Positions 50,091 through 59,208 of a stretch of DNA of 64,000 nt are shown one piece after another. The notes beneath the pieces are model-generated. The model ran no database searches. It was not told where the DNA came from and worked only from the letters and a program-made list of their open reading frames with translations. Made by a program: the position numbers and the translations under genes. Origin of the DNA: Novosphingobium olei (GTDB taxonomy: Bacteria > Pseudomonadota > Alphaproteobacteria > Sphingomonadales > Sphingomonadaceae); contig NZ_JABBGM010000014.1 of the NCBI RefSeq assembly GCF_012927405.1, positions 1-64,000 of the forward strand, given 5' to 3'. Each line of letters begins with the position of its first letter. Position 1 is the stretch's first letter.

Positions 50091-51293
50091 TCATGCCAAA
50101 GCTGCCTTGCGCAGTCGCGCCTGATGGCTGGGCCACATTGATCGAATGTCGACCTCAATCTCCGAATTCACCCCGTCAAGATAACCAAGGCAACGGTTGC
50201 GGACAGCCGAGCTAGTGGCTGGACCATCAAGTTCATACACGGTCATCAGACGAGCGGTTGCATTGTCGATTTCTGCTGAATCCTTGAGCGGTGTCCAAAC
50301 CATTGCGTGCCCGAAAAGCGTCCGCATCAATTGCAGAAGCTCCTTCTGCATGGACTTGTTCTCATCGACCTTCGACCCCACGAAACGCAAAAACTCGAGT
50401 TCTGGAGCGAGGCCTCGCTCAGCAAGCTGTTCGATTGTCTCATCCAGCATCGATAGAAATGCGGCTGTCGAAGAAAAGTCCATAACGGTGGGCGGCACAG
50501 GAACAACCAGCGCGTTTGCTGCCCGCAGAACTGAAAGCGAAATTGCTCCAAGGGCAGGTGGAGGGTCCATCACAATCACATCGAAGCGATCTGCAATGCT
50601 CTCGATCCCCTCCTTGAGACGATCAAGGAGCGTATCGTTCCCCCGAGCCATCCGCGCGGCTAGCTCGTATTCCGAGTTGAAGAGCCTCAAGTTTGCAGGA
50701 ATCAGCTCAAGACCGTCAAAGTGCGTCTTGCGTAAAGCGTAGTCCAGGGAAGATCGCTCCCCTTCCCGCAAAAACGGGTAGAGCGTGTCATCTTCGTCAA
50801 GATCGAGGTCGGGGACATAGCCAAAGAGCGTCGTGGCAGACGCTTGGCTATCGCAATCAACGAGCGCCACACGATATCCTCTTATCGCAAGGTACTGCGC
50901 CAAATGAACAGCGATGGTGGATTTACCCACTCCGCCTTTGAAATTCTGAACAGCTACGACGCAGCACGGGTCCTCAGGCGCACGATACGGCCTGGTTCCG
51001 AAAACACCCCTCATGTCGTTCAGCTGCGCCAGTGTGTAACGCTCACGCCGATTGTTATCGGTTCGCGCCGGTTCCGGTAACCGTCCGTCCTTCTCGGCGT
51101 CACGAATTGCTGCCGGTGTCCGTCCTACCAGCTCCGCAGCTTTGCCGATCGTGAAAGTGGGCTCGCGGCGCTCATTTGCACGTGCATTTCGGGCGGAATC
51201 CCGCAACCTCTCCAGAACTGAAGACGCACGATTTGCGAGTGCCGCCACGGATATCGCCCGAGCAGCTTCCTCAATCTCAAGTCCGTTTGACAC
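50091..51293 (-). CDS. parA: ParA-like partition ATPase with N-terminal HTH
   Basis: The 400-residue product has an N-terminal DNA-binding part (TIGKAAELVGRTPAAIRDAE), then a deviant Walker A QNFKGGVGKSTIAVHLAQY, Walker A' ALVDCDSQASATTLFG, and Walker B DRFDVIVMDPPPALG. This is a type Ia ParA that also represses its own operon. The start is GTG 51293 with AAAGGTGG upstream. rep lies 165 bases upstream; parB follows after 79 bases. Confidence 0.92.
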   Translation of the reverse strand: MSNGLEIEEAARAISVAALANRASSVLERLRDSARNARANERREPTFTIGKAAELVGRTPAAIRDAEKDGRLPEPARTDNNRRERYTLAQLNDMRGVFGTRPYRAPEDPCCVVAVQNFKGGVGKSTIAVHLAQYLAIRGYRVALVDCDSQASATTLFGYVPDLDLDEDDTLYPFLREGERSSLDYALRKTHFDGLELIPANLRLFNSEYELAARMARGNDTLLDRLKEGIESIADRFDVIVMDPPPALGAISLSVLRAANALVVPVPPTVMDFSSTAAFLSMLDETIEQLAERGLAPELEFLRFVGSKVDENKSMQKELLQLMRTLFGHAMVWTPLKDSAEIDNATARLMTVYELDGPATSSAVRNRCLGYLDGVNSEIEVDIRSMWPSHQARLRKAALA

Positions 51294-51434
51294 AGGCCCA
51301 CCTTTCGCAATTCAGCGGGAGGTACACCAACTTGCGCTTTTGGAAAAATAAAATCGCAATTTTCGAAAGTGAGAGCTCAATTTTGGTTCTTCGGGCGCCA
51401 TTACGCGCCCTATCCTGACTCGGTGGGGGACTTA

Positions 51435-51452
51435 AATTGCACGCGTGCAATT
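51435..51452. repeat. Palindrome copy 3 (rep-parA gap), probable parS/operator
   Basis: AATTGCACGCGTGCAATT again, here extended to AAATTGCACGCGTGCAATTT (20 bp perfect), lies 142 bases upstream of parA and just past the rep stop. Confidence 0.7.
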
Positions 51453-51458
51453 TTCACG

Positions 51459-52610
51459 TCATGGACGCCCCCGTCGGTTGAACCAGCCTTCGCAGAAACC
51501 CTTCCAGGCTGCGGTGAGCTTTGCGCCCCGAAGCTTACCGAGACGAGCTCCCAAGTGCTCCCGAAAGCCGTTTGCGATCATGTCGACATCCCAACCGCCC
51601 CCGTATTGGCGCCCAATGGCCAAAAGGTCGTCGTGCCCATATCGAAGGGACCCGCTTGGGAAAGTCCCTTCCGACAACCGCGCGTCAGCCAGCCTGTTGC
51701 TCGGCGGTGTAGAGATGACAGAATCTGCAACGACAGTCTCGACAGTTCCGGCACGTCGTTCCTTCCGCCCTGCCGAATGACGATCCAATTCGTCTACCGT
51801 ATCAAGGACCTCTGGCGCGCCCTTTGGCTCGAACCGAAATTCGATTTCAGTCACTGCTCGGCCTTGGCGCGTCTCCTTCCATTCCACACGGAAGTGGGCG
51901 AGCTGATCAATTTCAGCCTTAGCCTTCTCTAGCACCTTGCGACGCAGCTGCGCAAAATCCGTGTAGACCTCGGGTGGGATGCCGAGCGCTGCACGTAAGG
52001 CTGCCATATCACCCCGCCATGTCGCTTGCCGGCGATGGAGCCGCAACGCTCCGAGCTCGTAGAGCTTAAGCGCGTAATTCGAACGAAAGCCAAGAACGGC
52101 TTGTCGGTTGAGAACTGCATAAGTCTCAGATGCCTGTATCAATCGCCGTGCGTCAGGTGTGAACTCCCATTCAATCCACCCAGCTTCTCCACCGTCTTCT
52201 TCTGTTTCTTCCCGCGAGCGGGAGATCAACGAAAAGAGCGTCGTAGCCTTTTTACCGCGCCAAGACCGATCATCGATGGCAAACAGAGTTCTGTGAAGCT
52301 CTTGGAGCATGTCGGTGATCCGCTCGTTGCCCTTATGACCCCGTCGGATATCCGCCTTTCGCATCCTATGTGGTCGGTCTTCCCAAGCATCCCCACCAGC
52401 AGTGAGGATCATCAGCGCTAAGAGTCGCGATGCGGTCAGACTGAGCGATTCACCTTTGACGAACTTTACCTCGATGATGCTTCCGGGCTTAGCGAATTCC
52501 TCACCACCCTTGGCCTTTAAAGCGGCAGCCACCCGCATAGCGCGACCCGGCTTTTCTTCCGCCGCTGCCACCTCGCCAGACGGCCCTATTGGGTCAGGCT
52601 CATTTTCCAT
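51459..52610 (-). CDS. Replication initiator protein (Rep_3-like)
   Basis: The 383-residue product has two winged-helix-like parts typical of plasmid initiators: LTASRLLALMILTAGGDAWE with EDRPHRMRKADIRR, and NRQAVLGFRSNYALKLYELG, ALRLHRRQATWRGDMAALRA, ALGIPPEVYTDFAQLRRKVL. It should bind iterons and open the origin. ATG 52610 is the first ATG; the upstream extension to TTG 52676 runs into the inverted repeat that probably is its operator. It is upstream of parA/parB in the same direction. Confidence 0.82.
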   Translation of the reverse strand: MENEPDPIGPSGEVAAAEEKPGRAMRVAAALKAKGGEEFAKPGSIIEVKFVKGESLSLTASRLLALMILTAGGDAWEDRPHRMRKADIRRGHKGNERITDMLQELHRTLFAIDDRSWRGKKATTLFSLISRSREETEEDGGEAGWIEWEFTPDARRLIQASETYAVLNRQAVLGFRSNYALKLYELGALRLHRRQATWRGDMAALRAALGIPPEVYTDFAQLRRKVLEKAKAEIDQLAHFRVEWKETRQGRAVTEIEFRFEPKGAPEVLDTVDELDRHSAGRKERRAGTVETVVADSVISTPPSNRLADARLSEGTFPSGSLRYGHDDLLAIGRQYGGGWDVDMIANGFREHLGARLGKLRGAKLTAAWKGFCEGWFNRRGRP

Positions 52611-52653
52611 GCCAAACTGCGATTCTGTGAGAGTATCGTGCGTGATGGTGCTG

Positions 52654-52687
52654 CCTGACCTGACCCCTTTCGTCAAGTCAGGTCAGG
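52654..52687. promoter_or_regulatory. Perfect 11-bp inverted repeat, probable rep operator
   Basis: CCTGACCTGAC (52654-52664) and GTCAGGTCAGG (52677-52687) are perfect inverted copies with 12 bases between. They contain two half-sites of the GTCAGG iteron on each side. The site lies 44-77 bases upstream of the rep start, where initiator dimers repress rep in iteron plasmids. Confidence 0.72.
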
Positions 52688-52721
52688 ATAGAGGGTGCGT
52701 TATGGTCACTTCCCCCAAGAG

Positions 52722-52998
52722 GTCAGGATCAAACGCCTTGCGATTTGCAAACTAGGGAAGGAAATCCGCCGAGTCGCAATGACCCTACCTGGAAATGGGC
52801 GGAGGCAACGCTTTTTCGCTATAGAGGATTCATCTGACAGTTGGGGGCCATCGCCAACATCGCTGCGGCAACGCCCCCCCCCCACAAGGTCAGGGTTTCC
52901 CCGATGGGTCAGGTTATGCCCCCCGAACGGTCAGGGTCGAGCCCCCGTTTAGTCAGGGAAAATCCCCCACTTGGTCAGGATAGACATCACAGGTCATT
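52722..52998. repeat. GTCAGG iterons, probable origin of replication
   Basis: GTCAGG occurs on the plus strand at 52722, 52889, 52908, 52930, 52952 and 52974, with a degenerate copy GTCATT at 52993. From 52908 to 52974 the spacing is exactly 22 bases, and at each end of the row it is 19, i.e. about two helical turns. A C-rich tract (52873-52883) precedes the row. With rep next to it this is very likely the plasmid origin. No perfect DnaA box was noticed. Confidence 0.75.
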
Positions 52999-53181
52999 GG
53001 ATTTGCGTGACTTTCGTAGAGCAGAATCTGAATCCTTAGAATCTGAGAATCCTCCGCTGCAAGCAGCGGCGCTGTTTGCATAGATTTTTAAAGAGAGAAG
53101 GAGACAGGGCGAGGGGCCCTGTAAAAGTACAGACCTGCAGCACCGTCACAGCATCGGGGGATACTGAGCAAGCGAGGAAGC

Positions 53182-54114
53182 ATGCCAAAACCTTCAAATT
53201 TCCATCTCACGCAGATCGGTCAAGCAATCGTCCGTCGCTTCCAAGGGAAGTGGCACGGCACTCAAGGCATGTGCCGATGTCCAGCCCACGATGATCGGAC
53301 GCCATCGCTCAGCGTCACACTTGGCACGCGAGCACTACTGTTCCATTGCTTTGCAGGTTGCACCAATCAGGCAATCCTACGCGCGCTCTCGGATCAGGGT
53401 ATCCGCATTACACAACTGTTCGACGGCCCGTCCCGAGTGCATGGACCACCTGTCGAGCCAACAATTACGCCGAGCCGCAATGCCGTTCGCTTATGGCAGG
53501 AAGCCTATCCACTGTCAGGATCGACTGCGGACCAGTATCTCCAACTTCGTGGCATTGCCACGCCCACTCCGGAGATCCGCTTTCACCCCCGTACCCCGCT
53601 GGGCCCCAAGGGCTCGGTCCAGTTCCTGCCGGCGATGCTTGTCGCGGTGCGGAGCGACGCCGGGATTATCGCTGTCCACCGCACCTTCATCGACCCGGCA
53701 ACTGCGACAGTTGCATCAGTTGACGGACCAAAACGGGCGTTGGGCAGACTTGGTACAGGTGCCGTGCGATTGGGCTGGTCCTTCGATGGCAAGCTGGGAC
53801 TGGCGGAAGGCATCGAGACGGCTCTGTCCGCCACTCAGATATTCGGCATTCCGTGCTGGGCCACGCTCGGCAACGAACGTTTCGGCAAGGTTGCGATCCC
53901 CGACAGCGTCACCGAACTTCACCTGTTCACCGATGCCGATAAGGGCGGACGGCTTGCGGAAACTCGGGCACGCGCTGCGCATGGCAGGAGCAGAAGGACG
54001 ATATTCACCCATTGCCCGCCGATTGGCGGCCAGGACTGGAACGATGTCCTGATGGCGGCAGCAACCGATGATGCGTCCAAGCCTTCGGGAGGGGAGGGGG
54101 GAAGGGGAGGCTGA
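53182..54114 (+). CDS. CHC2/TOPRIM primase-like protein
   Basis: The 310-residue protein has an N-terminal CHC2-type zinc motif, MCRCPAHDDRTPSLSV and LLFHCFAGC, and a C-terminal TOPRIM domain with LGLAEGIETALSATQIFGIP (catalytic Glu) and LHLFTDADKGGR (DxD). It is smaller than DnaG and lacks a DnaB-binding tail. Such proteins are common beside plasmid origins and in phages, and probably prime lagging-strand or transferred-strand synthesis. It begins about 190 bases past the iterons, reading away from rep. The helicase gene follows after 36 bases. Confidence 0.88.
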   Translation: MPKPSNFHLTQIGQAIVRRFQGKWHGTQGMCRCPAHDDRTPSLSVTLGTRALLFHCFAGCTNQAILRALSDQGIRITQLFDGPSRVHGPPVEPTITPSRNAVRLWQEAYPLSGSTADQYLQLRGIATPTPEIRFHPRTPLGPKGSVQFLPAMLVAVRSDAGIIAVHRTFIDPATATVASVDGPKRALGRLGTGAVRLGWSFDGKLGLAEGIETALSATQIFGIPCWATLGNERFGKVAIPDSVTELHLFTDADKGGRLAETRARAAHGRSRRTIFTHCPPIGGQDWNDVLMAAATDDASKPSGGEGGRGG

Positions 54115-54150
54115 GGCCTCGCAGGTTCAGGGGCCTCGTCAGGAGGTCCC

Positions 54151-57100
54151 ATGTCCGGTTCCAGTCTTGCGCTTGCTTTCGATGTTCGTGCCGAACCGCT
54201 GGTGCTGGTTGCCGCCCGCGCGGTTGCCGCACGTCTCACCGCGATCCAGCGGGTTGATAGCGGTGTCCTCAATGCGATCATGGCGACGGCGTTTGGCGGC
54301 AGCGATGCCGAAGGGCGCTGGTCGGTGCGCGATGCCCATGTCGCGCTCGAACTGGGGCAGGTGCTGTGGCTGCGGGACAATCCCCGCCTTGATGTCGCGT
54401 CGCTCCCGATGGTCGTCGAAGGCCAGCTTGAGATCGCCGCGGGCCTGGTGCCGAACCAGACGGTGCGCAGTGAGGAGCAGATCGAGCTCCAGCAGTTTGC
54501 AACACCGCCACGCCTCGCCTGGCTTGCCACGAGGGCTGCGGGGCTGAAGCAGACGGACTGCGTGCTCGAACCTTCGGCGGGCACGGGCATGTTGGCGGTC
54601 TGGGCCGCAAAGGCGGGTGCGCGCCTTGTGCTCAACGAAATCTCGCCGCTTCGGCGCGAGTGCCTTGGGAGCGCCTTCCTTGATGCCACGATCAGCGGGC
54701 ACGATGGCGAACTGATCGATGATCTCCTCGATCCCGCGCTGCTGCCGTCGGTCGTGCTGATGAATCCGCCCTATTCACACGGGATCGAGCGCGGGCACGA
54801 TGGCCAGACCGCAGCGCGCCATGTTCGCTCTGCATGGAAGCGACTGGCCTCCGGCGGGCGTCTGGTCGCGATCCTTCCTGAATGGTTCGACCTTCACCGT
54901 TCCATGCCGAGCCTGGGAATGGACGCGACATTGCGGGCCGACCTTGGGGTTGATCGCGCCTTTGTCCGGCATGGCACCTCGATTTCAACGCGCCTTGTCG
55001 TGATCGACAAGGTCGCGGGGAAGGGCAGGCCCGTCATCGCCAGGACCGGCGATCTTGCCCGTCTCGCCGAACTGGTCGAGGCGATTGCGCCGCGCGAGAG
55101 CGCGGGGCCGGACCCGACGATGCCGACGCGAACGCCGCTGCAATTGCCGATCTTGCCCAAAGCCGGTCGGACGGCGATTGCCCCACCACCGGCCCGCACC
55201 GCCGGGAAGGCGGGGGCAGCGCCCTGCGCATTCGAAGCCTTGAATGAACCCGCCCCGATCGCGGAGCAGGTTGGTCATTATCTACCCTACAGGCCGAGCC
55301 GTATCCGGATCGACGGCGCGGTCGAGCATCCGACGCCTCTGGTGGAATCGGTGGCGATGGGCTCGATCACCGCCCCGATTCCGACCGAGGTTCCGCAGCT
55401 GCCGGCAGGGCTGATCGAAAATGGAGGGCTTTCCGAAGCACAGGCCGAAACCCTGATCTATGCTGCCAGCGCCCATACGCGCGATCTGCCGGGCAAGTTT
55501 CGCCCCGAGGACAAGGGCTGCGCACTCGTATCCGATGCCGAGGGTTCGGCCTACCGCATGGGCTACTTTCTGGGCGATGGCACCGGTGCGGGGAAGGGGA
55601 GGCAGGTTGCCAGCGTCATCCTCGACCGCTGGCTGCGGGGCGAGCGCAGGCACATCTGGGTGTCGAAGAACGAGGCACTGCTCGAGGATGCGCGGCGAGA
55701 CTGGACCGCATTGGGGGGCCTTCCCATCGACATCCAGCCTCTGGGCACCTGGAAACTGGGCGCCCCGGTGGCGATGGGCGATGGCATTCTCTTCGTCACC
55801 TATCCGACGCTGCGATCAGGCCGGAACGATGCGACGCGACTTGATCAGATTCTCGCGTGGGCGGGTGAACATTTCTCCGGCGTGCTGGTCTTCGATGAAG
55901 CGCACGCCATGGCCAACGCGGCGGGTGGCGAAGGCTCGCGAGGCAAGGTCAAGGGATCGGAACAGGGCGTGGCCGGGGTTCGCCTGCAAAATCTCCTGCC
56001 GCGTGCCCGTGTGCTCTATGCCTCGGCTACCGGCGCTTCGGACGTCAACAACCTCGCCTACGCGACAAGGCTCGGTCTGTGGGGACCAGAAACCGCGTTC
56101 GCCAACCGCGAGGCATTCGTCGCCGACATCCGCGAGGGCGGAATCGCGGCCATGGAACTTGTCGCGCGCGACCTGAAGGCACTGGGTCTCTACACCGCGC
56201 GCGCCCTTTCCTTCGCAGGCGTCGAGTATGAGATCCTCGAACATGCGCTGACGCCCGATCAGGTCGCTATCTACGACGTCTACGCTGATGCCTGGGCGGT
56301 GATCCATGCGAACCTGCGCGAAGCCCTCGAAGCGACACGCATCGTCGACAGCGACGGTGGGGGTACGCTGAACAGCGGGGCCAAGTCCGCCGCGCTCTCG
56401 ATCTTTGAGGGGACCAAGCAGCGGTTCTTCGCGCAATTGCTCCTCTCCCTGAAGCTGCCCAGTCTGCTTCCCGCGATCGAGGCGGCGCTCGGTGCAGACC
56501 ATGCCGTCGTCGTCCAGCTCGTCTCGACCTCCGAGGCCATGCTCGATCGGCGGCTCGCCGACCTGTCCGATGCCGAGCGCGAGGCGCTCGAGATCGACCT
56601 GTCACCGCGCGAAGCGGTTGTGCTGTATCTTGAGAAGAGCTTCCCGGTCCGACTGATGGCGGTGTTCACCGACGAGAACGGCAATCCTCGATCCGAGCCG
56701 ATGATCGATGAACAGGGCAACCCCGTGTTGTGCCGGGCAGCGGTCGCGGCGCGCGATCGGATGATCGAGCAACTTTGTGCCCTTCCGCCGATCGCGCCGG
56801 CGCTCGATGCCCTCATCGAGCGGTTCGGCGTTGATGCTGTCGCCGAAGTGACCGGGCGCAGCAGGCGACTGATTGTCGGCGCAGACGGGCGGCAAAAGCT
56901 CCAGTCGCGCAGTCCGCGCGCCAACCTTGTCGAGACGAAGGCTTTCATGGAAGGCGACAAGCGTATCCTGGTCTTTTCCGATGCCGGGGGCACGGGCCGC
57001 AGTTATCACGCCGATCTTGCCGCGAAGAACCAGGCGCGGCGCGTGCACATCCTGCTCGAACCGGGCTGGCGTGCCGACGCAGCGATCCAGGGGTTGGGGC

Positions 57101-58389
57101 GAACCAATCGCACCAATCAGGCATCGGCCCCCTTGTTCCGCCCGGTCACGACCGATGTCCGCGGCGAGCGACGTTTCATCTCGACCATCGCCCGGCGTCT
57201 CGACAGTCTTGGCGCACTGACGCGCGGCCAGCGTCAGACCGGCGGTCAGAACCTGTTCGATCCGGCAGACAACCTCGAAAGCTCCTACGCAAAGGAGGCG
57301 CTGCATCGCTGGTTCGGCCTGCTGTTCCAGGGCAAGCTGGACGCCGTGTCACTGGGTCGGTTCCAGGAACTGACCGGTCTTGCCATCGAGAACCCGGATG
57401 GATCGCTCGCCGATGACCTTGCCCCGATCCAGCGCTGGCTCAACCGCATCCTGGCGCTGCCGATCGCCTTGCAGAACGCGATCTTTGACGAATTCCTGGG
57501 GCTGGTCGAAGCGCGGGTCGATGCCGCAAGGGCAGCTGGAACGCTGGACCTCGGTGTCGAGACGATCGCGGTCGAACGCTACGATATCATCTCGGACACA
57601 CTCTTGCGCACCGATACGATTTCCGGGGCGACCACCCATCTCCTCGAGCTCGAAATCGCGCGCGCCCTCAAACCGCTGCCGTTCGCACGTCTGGAGGGGC
57701 TTCATGCACTCGCTGATCCGCAGCACCGCCCGGTGCGCAATGCGCGGTGGGGCCGTATCGCACTTGTCGTGCCAGTACGTAGCCTGCTGACCGACGAAGG
57801 TGCGCGCATCGCCCGGTTCGAACTGATCCGGCCGCTCAAACGCACCTGGATGATCGCTGACGATCTTGCCGAGAGCAACTGGGAACCGGTCGATCATGAG
57901 ACCTTACGCGAATGCTGGCAGGGCGAAGTCGACGAGGCTGCGGCATCACTCAGGGTGGAGCGGCTGCATCTCGCGACGGGCTTGCTGCTTCCGGTCTGGG
58001 GCAAGTTGCCCTCCGATCATGTCCGCGTTTCGCGCATTGCGGCGCGTGACGGACGCTCGCTGCTCGGCCGTGAGGTTCCGGCAGCGCATGTGACCGCGCT
58101 GTGCCGTGCGCTTGGGCTGGGCGAGGGGGCAACCTTGGCACCGCACGTGATTGTCGAAGCCGTGCTTGCCACGGGCCGCGCGATGGAGGTCGCGAGCGTC
58201 GATCCGCTCACGCTCAAGCGCAGCCTCGTCAATGGTGCCCAGCGGCTTGAACTCACGGGATGGTCGGTTGCCCGGCTCGACTGGTACAAGGCGCAAGGCT
58301 GCTTTACCGAGATCATCCGCTTCCAGACCCGCCTTTTTGTACCGCTTGAAACCGCTTTGGACGTGGTTTCGGCGATCGGGCGCGGTTGA
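54151..58389 (+). CDS. Strawberry-notch-like helicase with methyltransferase-like N-terminus
   Basis: The 1412-residue protein has an N-terminal Rossmann-type methyltransferase part with CVLEPSAGTGMLAVWAAKAG and VLMNPPYSHG near residue 205. An SNF2/DEAD-like helicase of the strawberry-notch group follows, with GDGTGAGKGRQVASVILDRW near 475 (Walker A), LVFDEAHAMAN near 583, and a second lobe FSDAGGTGRSYHADLAAKNQ, IQGLGRTNRTNQAS. Known relatives sit on plasmids, phages and mobile islands, often downstream of a TOPRIM protein as here; protection or remodelling of incoming DNA is a possible role. ATG 54151 follows AGGAGG. Confidence 0.85.
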   Translation: MSGSSLALAFDVRAEPLVLVAARAVAARLTAIQRVDSGVLNAIMATAFGGSDAEGRWSVRDAHVALELGQVLWLRDNPRLDVASLPMVVEGQLEIAAGLVPNQTVRSEEQIELQQFATPPRLAWLATRAAGLKQTDCVLEPSAGTGMLAVWAAKAGARLVLNEISPLRRECLGSAFLDATISGHDGELIDDLLDPALLPSVVLMNPPYSHGIERGHDGQTAARHVRSAWKRLASGGRLVAILPEWFDLHRSMPSLGMDATLRADLGVDRAFVRHGTSISTRLVVIDKVAGKGRPVIARTGDLARLAELVEAIAPRESAGPDPTMPTRTPLQLPILPKAGRTAIAPPPARTAGKAGAAPCAFEALNEPAPIAEQVGHYLPYRPSRIRIDGAVEHPTPLVESVAMGSITAPIPTEVPQLPAGLIENGGLSEAQAETLIYAASAHTRDLPGKFRPEDKGCALVSDAEGSAYRMGYFLGDGTGAGKGRQVASVILDRWLRGERRHIWVSKNEALLEDARRDWTALGGLPIDIQPLGTWKLGAPVAMGDGILFVTYPTLRSGRNDATRLDQILAWAGEHFSGVLVFDEAHAMANAAGGEGSRGKVKGSEQGVAGVRLQNLLPRARVLYASATGASDVNNLAYATRLGLWGPETAFANREAFVADIREGGIAAMELVARDLKALGLYTARALSFAGVEYEILEHALTPDQVAIYDVYADAWAVIHANLREALEATRIVDSDGGGTLNSGAKSAALSIFEGTKQRFFAQLLLSLKLPSLLPAIEAALGADHAVVVQLVSTSEAMLDRRLADLSDAEREALEIDLSPREAVVLYLEKSFPVRLMAVFTDENGNPRSEPMIDEQGNPVLCRAAVAARDRMIEQLCALPPIAPALDALIERFGVDAVAEVTGRSRRLIVGADGRQKLQSRSPRANLVETKAFMEGDKRILVFSDAGGTGRSYHADLAAKNQARRVHILLEPGWRADAAIQGLGRTNRTNQASAPLFRPVTTDVRGERRFISTIARRLDSLGALTRGQRQTGGQNLFDPADNLESSYAKEALHRWFGLLFQGKLDAVSLGRFQELTGLAIENPDGSLADDLAPIQRWLNRILALPIALQNAIFDEFLGLVEARVDAARAAGTLDLGVETIAVERYDIISDTLLRTDTISGATTHLLELEIARALKPLPFARLEGLHALADPQHRPVRNARWGRIALVVPVRSLLTDEGARIARFELIRPLKRTWMIADDLAESNWEPVDHETLRECWQGEVDEAAASLRVERLHLATGLLLPVWGKLPSDHVRVSRIAARDGRSLLGREVPAAHVTALCRALGLGEGATLAPHVIVEAVLATGRAMEVASVDPLTLKRSLVNGAQRLELTGWSVARLDWYKAQGCFTEIIRFQTRLFVPLETALDVVSAIGRG

Positions 58390-58671
58390 GCGGCTTGTCA
58401 CGGTCATCTTTCTGACATAGATTTCAAGTGCGTAGCCGGACACCGGCGCGCCGAGGCCTGAGAACCTCGCTTGAGAGACTTCTTCGTTCTGCTGCGAACC
58501 GCAGCCGGATTGCCGGTGCGTATGTCCAAGCCCTTCGGGGCCAAAGGTGTCGGCGCGTGCGCTTCAAGCACGTTCTCAGAATCCGGTTGTTCGCCGGAGC
58601 GCCTCGTCTTTGAGGGGCTCCGGCATTTTGATGACGCGGACTATTGATCACGCCAACAGGCGGCGCCTGCG
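58390..58671. other. GC-rich non-coding leader upstream of the sigma factor
   Basis: There is no protein gene. The 280 bases are GC-rich and rich in short inverted repeats, ending with the hairpin described next. It must hold the promoter of the ECF sigma gene, and the structure allows for a regulated leader RNA. Confidence 0.35.
58593..58624 (+). terminator. Stable hairpin 48 bases before the sigma gene
   Basis: GCCGGAGC (58593-58600) pairs with GCTCCGGC (58617-58624), with an inner CCTC/GAGG stem and loop GTCTTT. ATTTTG follows. It may terminate the helicase transcript or act as an attenuator for the sigma factor. Confidence 0.5.
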
Positions 58672-59208
58672 ATGAGCGAGGCGCCATTCCCCGTGCTTGT
58701 CCAACTTGACGCGATATCGGCGTCGCTGATCGACGAGATGTACCGGGCCGAGCGCCCGTCGCTTTTGCGGCGGATTGCGCGGCGCACCGGCCTCGATTCT
58801 GCCGAGGACATGATGCACCAGGTCTTCGTCCGCCTCGCCGGGCGAGGCAGTGCCGTCGCGGAGATCGAGGCGCCTGCAGCGTTCCTTGCCGAAGCGGCAC
58901 GCAATGCAGCCCGCGATCAGGCGCGCACGGCTCACCGACAGCACGCCGATAGCCATGTTCCGCTCCACCAGGTCGAAATCGCCGGGAGCGACCCCGTCCG
59001 TCATCTCGAAGCGCGCGATCGCCTGCGGCGGCTTGAACGAGCGCTTGATCGTCTCAAGCCCATGACTAGGAATGTCTTTCTTGCCCGCCGGCTCGATGGT
59101 TATAGCTATGTCGAGATTGCCGAACGGACGGGGTTGAGCGTGCGCGCCGTGGAAAAGCAGATGAGCCGGGCGATCCAGCAACTGGCAAAGCACATGCGCG
59201 AGCCATGA
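58672..59208 (+). CDS. ECF RNA polymerase sigma factor (FecI-like)
   Basis: The 178-residue protein has sigma region 2 (RTGLDSAEDMMHQVFVRLAG, AAFLAEAARNAARDQARTAH) and region 4 (LERALDRLKPMTRNVFLARR, YVEIAERTGLSVRAVEKQMS). It is a FecI-type sigma that would be released by the FecR encoded next and switch on the TonB receptor downstream. Its stop overlaps the fecR start (ATGA, 59205-59208). Confidence 0.9.
   Translation: MSEAPFPVLVQLDAISASLIDEMYRAERPSLLRRIARRTGLDSAEDMMHQVFVRLAGRGSAVAEIEAPAAFLAEAARNAARDQARTAHRQHADSHVPLHQVEIAGSDPVRHLEARDRLRRLERALDRLKPMTRNVFLARRLDGYSYVEIAERTGLSVRAVEKQMSRAIQQLAKHMREP

Noticed and set aside
52610..52676. TTG start 66 bases upstream for the rep gene
   Set aside because: It lies inside the perfect inverted repeat that is likely the rep operator and promoter.
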